Numbered from the stretch's first letter, positions 44,888 to 54,023 are shown. The stretch: DNA of 64,000 nucleotides from Streptomyces sp. CoH27 (GCF_020181035.1 NZ_JAIQYY010000008.1:116801-180800); one strand, 5' to 3'. The notes: generated by a model not told the origin, from the sequence alone. Translations and numbers: made by a program.

Positions 44888-45718
44888 CTAGATCAGGCCG
44901 TGCTCGGTCAGGTAGTCCAGCTGGGCCCGTACCGAGAGTTCCGCCGCCGGCCACAGGGAGCGGTCGACGTCGGCGTAGACGTGGGCGACGACCTGGGACG
45001 GGGTGCGGTAGCCGTTCTCGACCGCCGTCTCCACCTGGGCGAGCCGGTGGGCGCGGTGGGCGAGATAGAACTCGACGGCGCCCTGGGCGTCCTCCAGGAC
45101 CGGCCCGTGGCCCGGCAGGACCGTGTGGACGCCGTCGTCGACCGTCAGGGAGCGCAGCCGGCGCAGGGAGTCCAGATAGTCGCCCAGGCGGCCGTCGGGG
45201 TGCGCCACGACCGTCGTACCGCGCCCGAGGATCGTGTCGCCGGTGAGGACCGCGCGGTCGGCCGGGAGATGGAAGCTGAGGGAGTCGGCGGTGTGGCCGG
45301 GGGTCGGGACCACCCTCAGCTCCAGGCCGCCCACGGTGATCACGTCGCCGGCGGCCAGGCCCTCGTCGCCGAGGCGCAGCGCCGGGTCGAGGGCACGCAC
45401 GCGCGTACCGGTGAGATCCGCGAAACGGGCGGCGCCCTCGGCGTGGTCCGGGTGGCCGTGGGTGAGCAGGGTCAGCGCGATGCGCCTGCCGGCCTTCTCG
45501 GCGGTGTCCACGACCGTGCGCAGATGGCCGTCGTCCAGCGGGCCCGGGTCGATCACCACGGCCAGGTCGGAGTCGGGCTCGGCGACGATCCAGGTGTTCG
45601 TGCCGTCCAGGGTCATCGCGGAGGCGTTGGGCGCGAGGACGTTGACGGCCCGTTCGGTGGCGGGGCCGGAGAGCACCTGGCCGCGGGGCTGGCCGGGCAG
45701 TGTGCTTGCGTCGGTCAT
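44888..45718 (-). CDS. Metallo-beta-lactamase-fold hydrolase (LACTB2-like)
   Basis: A 276-residue zinc hydrolase. The metal motif is LLTHGHPDHAEGAARF (HxHxDH), followed by PTPGHTADSLSFH, LTGDTILGRG and LPGHGPVL. A C-terminal helical domain (YRTPSQVVAHVYADVDRSLW) is typical of the LACTB2/RNase-Z-like branch. Its ATG overlaps the stop of the upstream Nudix gene (ATGA), so the two proteins are probably made in a fixed ratio. The substrate is unknown. Confidence 0.88.
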   Translation of the reverse strand: MTDASTLPGQPRGQVLSGPATERAVNVLAPNASAMTLDGTNTWIVAEPDSDLAVVIDPGPLDDGHLRTVVDTAEKAGRRIALTLLTHGHPDHAEGAARFADLTGTRVRALDPALRLGDEGLAAGDVITVGGLELRVVPTPGHTADSLSFHLPADRAVLTGDTILGRGTTVVAHPDGRLGDYLDSLRRLRSLTVDDGVHTVLPGHGPVLEDAQGAVEFYLAHRAHRLAQVETAVENGYRTPSQVVAHVYADVDRSLWPAAELSVRAQLDYLTEHGLI

Positions 45719-46599
45719 GCGGGGCCTCCACCGGTGCTCGTCTCGGCCGTCGGGATGTGCTTGGTGAACTCCGCATACCCCGGCCAGGACAGGACGATCT
45801 CACCGTCCACCAGACGGGCACCGGCCATCACCGGCGTCATGTCCCGCGCGGGTGCGGCTGTCAGTGCCTCGGCGGCGGTGGCGTACGGCTGCAGCTGGCG
45901 CAGCGTGGCGATGGTGGGCGGCATCATCAGCAGCTCGCCCTTGTCGTAGCCGGCGGCGGCCTCCTCGGGGCGGATCCACACCGTGCGGTCGGCCTCCGTG
46001 GAGGCGTTGCGGGTGCGCTGGCCCTCGGGGAGGACGGCGACGAAGAACCAGGTGTCGTAGCGGCGGGCCTCGAACTCCGGGGTGATCCAGCGGGTCCACG
46101 CGCCCAGCAGGTCCGAGCGCAGCACCAGCCCGCGCCGGTCGAGGAACTCGGCGAAGGACAGCTCGCGCGCGACCAGCGCGGCCCGGTCCGCCTCCCAGTC
46201 CTCCCCGGTGGTGTCGCCGACGACCGACTCCGGGCCGGGCCCGGCGAGCAGGACCCCCGCCTCCTCGTACGTCTCCCGTACGGCCGCGCACACGATCGCC
46301 TGGGCGCCCGCCTCGTCGACGCCGAGCCGCTCGGCCCACCACGCGCGCGTGGGCCCCGCCCAGCGCACCAGGCGGTCGTCGTCACGCGGGTCGACACCGC
46401 CCCCGGGATATGCGTACGCGCCTCCGGCGAAGGCCATGGAGGCGCGTCTGCGCAGCATGTGGACGACCGGACCGGACTCGGTGTCCCTCAGCAGCAGCAC
46501 CGTGGCTGCGCGCCGGGGGGACACCGGGGTGAGGGTGCCGTCCGCGAGCGCGCGGATGCGGTCCGGCCACTCCTCGGGGTACCACTGACCGTTCGCCAT
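45715..46599 (-). CDS. Nudix hydrolase, NUDT19-like
   Basis: A 294-residue Nudix protein with an unusual long insertion within the Nudix region. GGAYAYPGGGVDPRDDD opens the box, and AAVRETYEEAGVLL closes it about 40 residues later. This split layout is typical of the peroxisomal NUDT19-like group, some of which act on CoA. The ATG lies six bases after TAGCCT with no ribosome-binding site, a leaderless arrangement. It is translationally coupled to the downstream metallo-beta-lactamase-fold gene. Confidence 0.87.
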   Translation of the reverse strand: MANGQWYPEEWPDRIRALADGTLTPVSPRRAATVLLLRDTESGPVVHMLRRRASMAFAGGAYAYPGGGVDPRDDDRLVRWAGPTRAWWAERLGVDEAGAQAIVCAAVRETYEEAGVLLAGPGPESVVGDTTGEDWEADRAALVARELSFAEFLDRRGLVLRSDLLGAWTRWITPEFEARRYDTWFFVAVLPEGQRTRNASTEADRTVWIRPEEAAAGYDKGELLMMPPTIATLRQLQPYATAAEALTAAPARDMTPVMAGARLVDGEIVLSWPGYAEFTKHIPTAETSTGGGPA

Positions 46600-46657
46600 G
46601 GCCGGAGGCTATCCCGTGTAGGGCGAATGTTCGAGAGGTGCCCGAGGTCAGCGGGGC

Positions 46658-47122
46658 TTACGGAACCAGCTCGACCTGGATCTCGACCTCGACGGGCGCG
46701 TCCAGCGGCAGCACCGCGACGCCGACCGCGCTGCGCGCGTGCACGCCCTTGTCGCCGAGGACCTCGCCGAGCAGCTCGCTGGCGCCGTTGACGACACCGG
46801 GCTGCCCGGTGAAGTCGGACGCGGAGGCGACGAAGCCGACGACCTTCACCACGCGCGCGATGCGGTCGAGGTCACCGGTGACGGACTTCACGGCGGCCAG
46901 CGCGTTCAGCGCGCACGTACGGGCGAGGTCCTTGGCCTCCTCGGCCGTCACCTCGGCGCCCACCTTGCCGGTGACCGGCAGCTTGCCCTCGATCATCGGC
47001 AGCTGGCCGGAGGTGTACACGTACAGGCCCGACCGCACGGCCGGCTGGTACGCGGCCAGCGGCGGTACGACGTCCGGCAGGGTCAGGCCCAGTTCGGCCA
47101 GCTTGGCCTCGACCGCGCTCAT
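46658..47122 (-). CDS. RidA/YjgF-family protein
   Basis: A 154-residue member of the YjgF/RidA superfamily, whose members hydrolyse reactive enamine/imine intermediates. It has the small-subfamily start (AVEAKLAELGLTLP), GLYVYTSGQLPMIEGKLPVT in the middle, and the C-terminal beta strand ARSAVGVAVLPLDAPVEVEI. The canonical RidA catalytic arginine region is replaced by AVGVAVLPLD, so the imine deaminase activity of true RidA is uncertain. The ATG overlaps the stop of the DUF4177-type gene. Confidence 0.87.
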   Translation of the reverse strand: MSAVEAKLAELGLTLPDVVPPLAAYQPAVRSGLYVYTSGQLPMIEGKLPVTGKVGAEVTAEEAKDLARTCALNALAAVKSVTGDLDRIARVVKVVGFVASASDFTGQPGVVNGASELLGEVLGDKGVHARSAVGVAVLPLDAPVEVEIQVELVP

Positions 47123-47277
47123 GCCTGCTTCTCCCGCTTCAGGTAGGCGACGAGCTGCTCGGGGTTGGGCCCGGGCACGACCTGGACGAGCTCCCAGCCG
47201 TCCTCGCCCCAGTTGTCCAGAATCTGCTTCGTGGCATGGACGAGCAGCGGCACGGTTGCGTATTCCCACTTGGTCAT
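47119..47277 (-). CDS. DUF4177-like small protein
   Basis: A 52-residue protein, MTKWEYATVPLLVHATKQIL followed by DNWGEDGWELVQVV and PEQLVAYLKRE. The W-EY...GW-ELV pattern is that of DUF4177. The ATG lies six bases after TACAGT with no ribosome-binding site, so the transcript is probably leaderless. It precedes and overlaps RidA and is divergent from the ArsA-like pair. Confidence 0.82.
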   Translation of the reverse strand: MTKWEYATVPLLVHATKQILDNWGEDGWELVQVVPGPNPEQLVAYLKREKQA

Positions 47278-47393
47278 GGGCCGACTGTAGCCGCTGCGGC
47301 CGCGGGGACGGTGACCTGCGTTCCGGCGACGGTGACCTGCGTTATCCACAGCCTCCCGCGTGAGTGTCGGCCGGACTGGTTAGTCTCGAAGAC

Positions 47394-48371
47394 GTGAGCA
47401 GGCTCCAGGTCGTCAGCGGCAAGGGCGGGACCGGAAAGACGACGGTCGCCGCCGCACTCGCGCTGGCCCTCACGACCGAGGGGAAGCGGACGCTTCTCGT
47501 GGAGGTCGAGGGCCGGCAGGGCATCGCCCAGCTCTTCGAGACGGAGGCGTTGCCGTACGAGGAGCGGAAAATCGCGGTCGCTCCGGGCGGCGGGGAGGTG
47601 TACGCGCTCGCCATCGACCCGGAACTGGCCCTTCTGGACTACCTCCAGATGTTCTACAAACTCGGTGGTGCCGGCCGCGCCCTGAAGAAGCTCGGCGCCA
47701 TCGACTTCGCCACCACCATCGCGCCCGGCATCCGGGACGTGCTGCTGACCGGCAAGGCGTGCGAGGCGGTGCGCCGCAAGGACAAGAGCGGCAGGTTCGC
47801 GTACGACTACGTCGTCATGGACGCCCCGCCGACCGGCCGCGTCACCCGCTTCCTGAACGTCAACGACGAGGTGGCGGGCCTGGCGAAGATCGGCCCGATA
47901 CACAATCAGGCGCAGGCCGTGATGCGCGTGCTGAAGTCCCCGGAGACGGCCGTGCACCTGGTGACGCTGCTGGAGGAGATGCCGGTCCAGGAGACCGCCG
48001 ACGGCATCGCCGAACTCCGCGCGGCCCGGCTCCCGGTGGGCCGCGTCATCGTGAACATGGTCCGGCCGGAGGTGCTCGACGCGGCCGACCTGGAACTCGT
48101 ACGGACCGTGGAGCGTTCCTCTGTCGCACAGGCACTCTCGGCCGCCGGCCTGGGCGGGGCCCGGCGGGGCGGGCACGCCGAGCGGCTGGTGGACCCGCTG
48201 CTGCGGCAGGCGGCGGAGTATGCCGAGCGGTACGCGCTGGAGCAGGAGCAGCGCGCGGTCCTCGGCGAGCTGGACCTGCCGCTGGGCGAACTGCCGCTAC
48301 TCGCCGAGGGCATGGACCTGGCGGGGCTCTACGAACTCGCCACCGAGCTGCGGAAGCAGGGGTTGTCATGA
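47394..48371 (+). CDS. ArsA/Get3-like ATPase, first of a coupled pair
   Basis: A 325-residue SIMIBI ATPase. The GTG start (VSRLQVVSGKGGTGKTTVAA) lies seven bases after TAGTCT, a leaderless promoter. Walker A GKGGTGKTT is at residues 9-17, and switch II is VVMDAPPTGRVTRFLN. ArsA/Get3 family members power arsenite efflux or tail-anchored protein insertion, but this actinobacterial pair lacks the ArsA metal cysteines and no arsenic genes are near. The last bases overlap the second ATPase (ATGA), so the two likely form a heterodimer (inference). Confidence 0.88.
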   Translation: MSRLQVVSGKGGTGKTTVAAALALALTTEGKRTLLVEVEGRQGIAQLFETEALPYEERKIAVAPGGGEVYALAIDPELALLDYLQMFYKLGGAGRALKKLGAIDFATTIAPGIRDVLLTGKACEAVRRKDKSGRFAYDYVVMDAPPTGRVTRFLNVNDEVAGLAKIGPIHNQAQAVMRVLKSPETAVHLVTLLEEMPVQETADGIAELRAARLPVGRVIVNMVRPEVLDAADLELVRTVERSSVAQALSAAGLGGARRGGHAERLVDPLLRQAAEYAERYALEQEQRAVLGELDLPLGELPLLAEGMDLAGLYELATELRKQGLS

Positions 48372-49837
48372 GTCCGGACCCGGCCGAGGCGTCCACGGCG
48401 GCGAAGGGGCGGGAATCCGCCGAGGGGCACGACAAGGCCCACCGGCTCTCCCCCGCGCGCGTGCTGGACATCGACCTGCTGCTGGACGACCCGAAGATCC
48501 GGATCGTGGTGTGCTGCGGCTCGGGCGGGGTCGGCAAGACGACGACCGCGGCGGCGCTCGGCCTCAGGGCCGCCGAGCGGGGCCGCAAGGTGGTCGTCCT
48601 GACCATCGACCCGGCCCGGCGGCTGGCCCAGTCGATGGGCATCGACTCCCTCGACAACGTCCCGCGCCGGGTGAAGGGCACTGACGATCAAGGAGGGGCA
48701 TCGCGCAGCGACTCGGCTGAGGGCGGTGGCGGGCGACGGGCGGGCGGCGAACTGCACGCCATGATGCTCGACATGAAGCGCACCTTCGACGAGGTCGTGG
48801 AGGCGCACGCGGACCGCGAGCGGGCGGCCGCCATCCTGGCCAACCCCTTCTATCAGTCGCTCTCGGCGGGCTTTGCGGGCACGCAGGAGTACATGGCGAT
48901 GGAGAAGCTGGGCCAGCTGCGCGCGAAGGACGAGTGGGACCTGATCGTCGTCGACACCCCGCCCTCCCGCTCCGCGCTGGACTTCCTGGACGCGCCCAAG
49001 CGGCTCGGCTCCTTCCTGGACGGCCGCCTGATCCGTCTGCTGACGGCCCCGGCCAAGCTGGGCGGCCGCGCGGGCATGGCCTTTCTCAACGTCGGCATGT
49101 CGATGATGACGGGCACACTGGGCAAGCTGCTGGGCGGTCAGCTGCTGAAGGACGTCCAGACGTTCGTGGCCGCGATGGACACGACCTTCGGCGGGTTCCG
49201 TACACGCGCGGACGCCACGTACAAGCTGCTCCAGGCGCCCGGTACGGCGTTCCTGGTGGTCGCGGCCCCGGAGCGGGACGCGCTGCGCGAGGCGGCGTAC
49301 TTCGTGGAGAGGCTGGCCGAGGAGCGCATGCCGCTGGTCGGCCTGGTGCTCAACCGGGTGCACGACAGCGGTGCCGACGGGCTGTCGGCCGAGCGGGCGC
49401 TCGCCGCCGCGGAAAATCTTGAGGACCCGCGCATTGTCGATCAGGGTGACGGGAAAGCTGGACTTCGTAACTCTCCCGACACGTACGGCAGTTCACAATC
49501 TTCCGCATCGCCTCCCGCACCCGAGGCCGCAACCGGCGCCCCCGCTCGCGAAGAAGGTTCCCCCGCCGCTTCCGAGGAAGGCTCCCCCGCCGACGCGGAG
49601 CGCCCCGTCGACCGGCTCACCGCGGGACTGCTGAGGCTGCACGCCGACCGCATGCAGCTGCTCGCGCGCGAGCAGCGCACGCGTGACCGTTTCACCGCCC
49701 GTCACCCCGAGGTGGCGGTCGTCGAGGTACCCGCGCTGCCCGGCGACGTCCACGACCTCACAGGCCTGCGCGACATCGGCACCCTGCTGGCCGCGGGCGG
49801 CGCACAGGCGCACACCGAGCGGTGGGCAAGCACGTGA
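48368..49837 (+). CDS. ArsA/Get3-like ATPase, second of a coupled pair
   Basis: A 489-residue ATPase translated from an ATG overlapping the previous stop. Walker A is CGSGGVGKTTTAAALG (about residue 55), the switch I region is VVLTIDPARRLAQSMGID, and switch II is IVVDTPPSRSALDFLD. Between switch I and the next helix is a Gly/Arg/Asp-rich insert (about residues 103-125), and near residues 375-415 a Ser/Pro/Ala-rich low-complexity segment; neither belongs to the core fold. The DNA of the first insert shares a 26-bp G-rich sequence with the helicase gene. It converges on wblA. Confidence 0.87.
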   Translation: MSPDPAEASTAAKGRESAEGHDKAHRLSPARVLDIDLLLDDPKIRIVVCCGSGGVGKTTTAAALGLRAAERGRKVVVLTIDPARRLAQSMGIDSLDNVPRRVKGTDDQGGASRSDSAEGGGGRRAGGELHAMMLDMKRTFDEVVEAHADRERAAAILANPFYQSLSAGFAGTQEYMAMEKLGQLRAKDEWDLIVVDTPPSRSALDFLDAPKRLGSFLDGRLIRLLTAPAKLGGRAGMAFLNVGMSMMTGTLGKLLGGQLLKDVQTFVAAMDTTFGGFRTRADATYKLLQAPGTAFLVVAAPERDALREAAYFVERLAEERMPLVGLVLNRVHDSGADGLSAERALAAAENLEDPRIVDQGDGKAGLRNSPDTYGSSQSSASPPAPEAATGAPAREEGSPAASEEGSPADAERPVDRLTAGLLRLHADRMQLLAREQRTRDRFTARHPEVAVVEVPALPGDVHDLTGLRDIGTLLAAGGAQAHTERWAST

Positions 49838-49910
49838 GTACGAGCACGTGAGCAGGTGAGCACGTGCGCATGCGGCGAGGGGGCACACACAGGCACAGGC
49901 ACGCGCACGG

Positions 49911-49980
49911 GAGCCGTATGCCGTACGGATGCCGTTGCGGGAGCCGTATGCCGTACGGTGCCGTTACGGGAGCCGTACGG
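49911..49980. repeat. About 2.3 tandem copies of a 30-bp repeat
   Basis: Units at 49911-49940 (30 bp) and 49941-49969 (29 bp), plus a partial unit to 49980, share GAGCCGTATGCCGTACGG. They lie in the 286-base gap between the ATPase pair and wblA, which holds no gene. A second small repeat of GAGCACGTGAG surrounds the ATPase stop codon. Confidence 0.85.
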
Positions 49981-50123
49981 CTGCGAAGCGGAAGGCGCAC
50001 CCACGGGCGGGCCGCAGGCCGATCGTGGCGCCCCCAGGTCCAGGCCCGATCGGCGCTTGCCGGTCACGGGTGCCGTGCGGCCCCTGTGCTCTACTGCCCT
50101 CTGCCCAAGAGCCGCTTGCCCTC

Positions 50124-50462
50124 TCAGCTCACCGCCGCGTAGTGCTCGTACACCTCGTCGCTGTCGAGGGGCACGATCCCGGAACCGCGCTCGTACTCCG
50201 AGCGGGCGGTCTCCAGCAGCCTGCGCCAGGAGGTCACGGTGGGCCGCCGGCGCAGCAGTGCGCGGCGTTCCCGCTCCGTCATGCCTCCCCACACGCCGAA
50301 TTCGACGCGGTTGTCCAGCGCGTCGGCCAGGCATTCGGTGCGTACCGGGCATCCGGTGCACACCGCCTTGGCCCTGTTCTGCGCTGCTCCTTGAACGAAC
50401 AGTTCATCCGGATCGGTAGTGCGGCAGGCAGCCTGCGCACTCCAGTCGGTTACCCAGCCCAT
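50124..50462 (-). CDS. wblA: WhiB-like iron-sulfur regulator WblA
   Basis: WblA is a [4Fe-4S] protein that acts as a global brake on antibiotic production and promotes sporulation in Streptomyces. The 112 residues from MGWVTDWSAQ carry the four cluster cysteines (Cys13, 35, 38 and 44; VCTGCPVRTEC) and the WhiB turn EFGVWGGMTERERRAL. The basic C-terminal region contains RRRPTVTSWRRLL. The ATG at 50462 matches the known protein start; upstream in-frame ATGs would add an unrelated extension. The long upstream gap probably carries its regulators' sites. Confidence 0.96.
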   Translation of the reverse strand: MGWVTDWSAQAACRTTDPDELFVQGAAQNRAKAVCTGCPVRTECLADALDNRVEFGVWGGMTERERRALLRRRPTVTSWRRLLETARSEYERGSGIVPLDSDEVYEHYAAVS

Positions 50463-50870
50463 ACCGGCGCCGTCCTCTCCCGAATCGAGGCTCCCCCACG
50501 GCGGCAGCGGCATATTCACCGCCGCCAGTTGAGGACGTTACGGAAGGTGGGGACAGCGCAACACCCCCTTCGGGCCCAATCTTGAATGGCCCGAACGGAC
50601 TATGGGTAAGCGGCAGATCACCCGCGGGAGTGAGCTGGCGACATACACGACTCTCCCGGCAAACCAGGACAGCCGTGGTGCGCCACATCGGGCACCAGAT
50701 GACACACGAGGCGGATTCGGACACGTCCCCACCAAAAGAGTTGGGGAACCTCCGGAACGATTCGGGGTCGCCGGACGTATTGATACGTGACCGCACTGCT
50801 GTGACAGTTGAGAGCAGCTTAGGCCAAGGCATATACGCGTGTCCGGCGATTGAGAACGTAGGCTGCCCCC
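50463..50870. promoter_or_regulatory. Divergent control region between wblA and the PBP gene
   Basis: 408 bases without a convincing gene. Short frames on both strands lack coding character. On the plus side TAGGCT (50859-50864) is followed by six bases and the PBP ATG, a leaderless promoter. The remainder is the likely wblA promoter and leader region, A+T-enriched around 50,740-50,850. Confidence 0.6.
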
Positions 50871-53198
50871 ATGCCAAAAAAGCGCTCGGGCGGTGGCCTG
50901 TCGGCAACGCAGCAGGCCGCCAAGTTCCTCGGTGTCAGTGTGCTCGCCGGAGCCGTGATGGCGGGCATCGCACTGCCCGCGGCCGGCGCGCTCGGCCTCG
51001 CGGCCAAGGGATCGGTCCAGAGCTTCGACGAGATCCCGGCCAACCTCAAGAGCCCCCAGCTGAGCCAGCGCACGACGATCCTGGACAACCAGGGCAATCA
51101 GATCGCGAGCGTCTACTCCCGCGACCGTACGGTGGTCGACCTCAAGGACATCTCGCCGTACATGCAGAAGGCGATCGTCGCGATCGAGGACTCGCGCTTC
51201 TACCAGCACGGCGCGATCGACCTCAAGGGCGTGCTGCGCGCGCTGAACAAGAACGCGCAGGAGGGCGGGGTCGCGCAGGGCGCCTCCACGCTCACCCAGC
51301 AGCTGGTGAAGAACTACTTCATCGAGGAGGCCGGCGACGACCCGACGAAGGTCGCCGAGGCCACCCAGCAGACCATCGGCCGCAAGATCAAGGAGCTGAA
51401 GTACGCGATCCAGACCGAGGAGAAGCTCGGCAAGAAGAAGATCCTTGAGAACTACCTGAACATCACCTTCTTCGGCGAGCAGGCCTACGGCGTCGAGGCC
51501 GCCGCCCAGCGGTACTTCTCCAAGCACGCCAAGGACCTGAACCTCCAGGAGGCGGCGCTGCTCGCGGGCATCGTGCAGTCCCCGAGCCGCTACGACCCGG
51601 TCAACGACGAGGCGGAGGCCACCAAGCGGCGCAACATCGTCCTGCAGCGCATGGCCGAGGTCGGCGACATCACCCCGCAGGAGGCCGACGAGGCCAAGCA
51701 GAAGCCGCTCGGGCTGAAGCCGAGCCAGCCCAAGAACGGCTGCATCACCGCGGTCCGCGGCGCCGGCTTCTTCTGCGACTACGTCCGCGACGTCGTCCTG
51801 ACCGACCCGGTCTTCGGCAAGACCAAGGAGGACCGGGCGAAGCTGTGGAACCAGGGCGGCCTGACGATCCGGACGACGCTCGACCCGCAGGCCCAGGACT
51901 CCGTGCAGGCATCCGTCAAGAACCACGTCTACGAGTCCGACCCGGTGGCCACGGCCGCGACCATCGTCGAGCCGGGCACCGGCAAGATCCTTGCGATGGG
52001 CCAGTCCCGCCCGTACGGCTTCGGCAAGAACGAGACGCAGATCAATCTCTCGGTCAACTCGGACATGGGCGGCGGTGCGGGCTACCAGCCCGGTTCGACG
52101 TTCAAGCCGATCGTCGCGGCGGCCGCGATCGAGGGCGGCAAGCCCCCGACGCAGCAGTACTCGTCGCCGTACCAGATGGCGTACCCGAGCCCCGTGCAGG
52201 CGTGTGACGGCAAGGTCTGGAAGACCGATCCGAACAACCCGGACAAGCTGACCAACGAGAACCCCTCGGAGCACGGCCCGTACGGGATGAAGGAAGCGAC
52301 CGCCAAGTCGGTCAACACCTACTACGTGCAGCTGATCAGCGACATCGGCATCTGCCCGGTCACTCAGATGGCGCAGAAGATGGGCGTGCGGCGCGCGGAC
52401 GGCCGCAAGATCGACCAGGCCCCGTCCATCGCGCTCGGCACCCAGGAGGTCTCGCCGCTGACGATGGCGAACGCGTACGCCACGTTCGCCTCGCGCGGCA
52501 TGTACTGCACGCCGGTCGCCATAGAGTCGATCACCCAGAAGATCGGCAGCGACGAGAAGTCCCTGCAGGTGCCGAAGTCGACCTGCTCACGCGCGATGTC
52601 CGAGAAGACCGCGGACACGGTCAGCACGATCCTCAAGGGCGTGGTCGAGGACGGCACGGGCCAGGAAGCCGGCCTCGGCGACCGCCCGAGCGCGGGCAAG
52701 ACGGGTACGACGGACGAGCGCTACGCCGCCTGGTTCGTCGGCTACACCCCGAACATGGCGGGCGCGGTCTGGGTCGGCGACCCGCAGCACAAGCGCAAGA
52801 TGATCAACATCACCATCGGCGGCGTCCCGCACGACAAGGTCTTCGGTGGTGAGGTCCCCGGCCCGATCTGGCGCGACATGATGACCGGCGCACTGCAGGG
52901 CAAGCCCGCCCAGGACTTCCATCTGATCGACATCCCCGACGACACCAACAAGGGGAAGGGTCAGGGAAAAGGCCAAGGGGGGACGGACGGCGGCAAGAAC
53001 GGGGACACCACGGCGGGAATCGGCGGGCTGATCGGCGGACTGACGGCCGGCGGCACGGCTGACGGCGGCACCACGGGCACCACGACCGGCGGCCCCGTCC
53101 CGGCGCCGACCTTCTCCCTCCCGGGCAACTTCATCCAGGGGCAGGGCAACGGCGGCACCAACGGGAATGGGAACGGGAACGGCGGTTTCCCGCGCTAG
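50871..53198 (+). CDS. Class A penicillin-binding protein (transglycosylase/transpeptidase)
   Basis: A bifunctional peptidoglycan synthase anchored by one N-terminal membrane helix (about residues 20-45). The GT51 domain has EDSRFYQHGAIDLKGVLRA (about 105), GASTLTQQLVKN and the later KILENYLNI. The transpeptidase domain has the serine motif GSTFKP (Ser near 407), SVN (near 479) and KTGTT (near 608). The 85-residue C-terminal tail is Gly/Thr/Asn-rich and probably lies in the wall. The mRNA appears leaderless from TAGGCT six bases before the ATG. Its position beside wblA is conserved in Streptomyces (from memory). Confidence 0.95.
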   Translation: MPKKRSGGGLSATQQAAKFLGVSVLAGAVMAGIALPAAGALGLAAKGSVQSFDEIPANLKSPQLSQRTTILDNQGNQIASVYSRDRTVVDLKDISPYMQKAIVAIEDSRFYQHGAIDLKGVLRALNKNAQEGGVAQGASTLTQQLVKNYFIEEAGDDPTKVAEATQQTIGRKIKELKYAIQTEEKLGKKKILENYLNITFFGEQAYGVEAAAQRYFSKHAKDLNLQEAALLAGIVQSPSRYDPVNDEAEATKRRNIVLQRMAEVGDITPQEADEAKQKPLGLKPSQPKNGCITAVRGAGFFCDYVRDVVLTDPVFGKTKEDRAKLWNQGGLTIRTTLDPQAQDSVQASVKNHVYESDPVATAATIVEPGTGKILAMGQSRPYGFGKNETQINLSVNSDMGGGAGYQPGSTFKPIVAAAAIEGGKPPTQQYSSPYQMAYPSPVQACDGKVWKTDPNNPDKLTNENPSEHGPYGMKEATAKSVNTYYVQLISDIGICPVTQMAQKMGVRRADGRKIDQAPSIALGTQEVSPLTMANAYATFASRGMYCTPVAIESITQKIGSDEKSLQVPKSTCSRAMSEKTADTVSTILKGVVEDGTGQEAGLGDRPSAGKTGTTDERYAAWFVGYTPNMAGAVWVGDPQHKRKMINITIGGVPHDKVFGGEVPGPIWRDMMTGALQGKPAQDFHLIDIPDDTNKGKGQGKGQGGTDGGKNGDTTAGIGGLIGGLTAGGTADGGTTGTTTGGPVPAPTFSLPGNFIQGQGNGGTNGNGNGNGGFPR

Positions 53199-53220
53199 CG
53201 CCGGGCGTACGTACGGCAGC

Positions 53221-53253
53221 GGGGCCGCACCTCGGGAATCGGGGTGCGGCCCC
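53221..53253 (+). terminator. Hairpin terminator of the PBP gene
   Basis: An 11-bp stem GGGGCCGCACC (53221-53231) pairs with 53243-53253 around an 11-base loop, 23 bases after the PBP stop. There is no T-run. Confidence 0.8.
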
Positions 53254-53280
53254 GCGGTCGTCGTACTCCGGTCGTGCTGC

Positions 53281-53357
53281 GGCCGTACTGCGACGGGACT
53301 GCGGCCGTGCTGCGACGGGACTGCGGCCGTGCTGCGACGGGACTGCGGCCGTGCTGC
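53281..53357. repeat. 3.5 tandem copies of a 22-bp repeat
   Basis: Three 22-bp units (53281, 53303, 53325) plus a half unit to 53357 share GGCCGTGCTGCGACGGGACT. They fill most of the convergent gap between the PBP gene and the YqeY-like gene. Confidence 0.92.
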
Positions 53358-53446
53358 GGCCTTACGCCGGTCGGCCCGGTCAGCCCTGCCGGACGAGTCC
53401 GCCGGATCAGCCCCTCGGCTCAGCCCTGCCGGACCGGCCCCTCGGC

Positions 53447-53914
53447 TCAGCCCTGGAGGAGCTGCTTCACCGCGGCGGCGACGCGGCCGCCCTCGGCCCG
53501 GTCGCCCACCTTCGGCTTCACGATCTTCATCACGGCACCCATGGCCTTCGGCCCCTCGGCACCGGCCGCCTTCGCCTCGGCCACGGCCTCGGCGACGATG
53601 GCATTCAGCTCGTCGTCGGACAGCTGCTTGGGCAGGTACTCGGCGAGGACCTCGCCCTCGGCCTTCTCCCGCTCGGCCGACTCGGCACGACCACCCTGCG
53701 CGAAGGCCTCGGCCGCCTCGCGCCGCTTCTTCGCCTCACGGGTGATCACCTTGAGGATCTCGTCGTCGGACAGCTCCCGCTTCTCCGTGCCCGCGACCTC
53801 CTCCTTGGTGATCGCGGCGAGCGTCAGCCGCAGCGTCGAGGAGCGGAGCTCGTCGCGCTCCTTGATCGCGGCGTTGAGGTCGTCGTGCAGCTTCGACTTG
53901 AGCGTGGTGGTCAT
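53447..53914 (-). CDS. GatB/YqeY-domain protein
   Basis: A 155-residue helical protein starting MTTTLKSKLHDDLNAAIKER. It matches the GatB/YqeY family, related to the tRNA-binding tail of the amidotransferase GatB. Characteristic segments are LRLTLAAITKEEV, YLPKQLSDDELNAIVAEAV and the C-terminal MGAVMKIVKPKVGDRAEGGR. The catalytic GatB domain is absent, so it may bind tRNA or another RNA; the role is not established. It is divergent from the metallophosphoesterase. Confidence 0.9.
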   Translation of the reverse strand: MTTTLKSKLHDDLNAAIKERDELRSSTLRLTLAAITKEEVAGTEKRELSDDEILKVITREAKKRREAAEAFAQGGRAESAEREKAEGEVLAEYLPKQLSDDELNAIVAEAVAEAKAAGAEGPKAMGAVMKIVKPKVGDRAEGGRVAAAVKQLLQG

Positions 53915-54023
53915 GGGGTCGATTGTCGCAGGTTGCCCGAGGCGAACGCCCGTTGATTTAGCGGCGCCTGATTCGGGGGACCGCCGGTCTTCCCGCCCTC
54001 CCGGGGTCTGACACGATGGACGT

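Noticed and set aside
50404..50907. Frames in the wblA-PBP gap on both strands
   Set aside because: They overlap wblA or the PBP start, lack ribosome-binding sites and have atypical codon positions; the gap is better explained as a control region.
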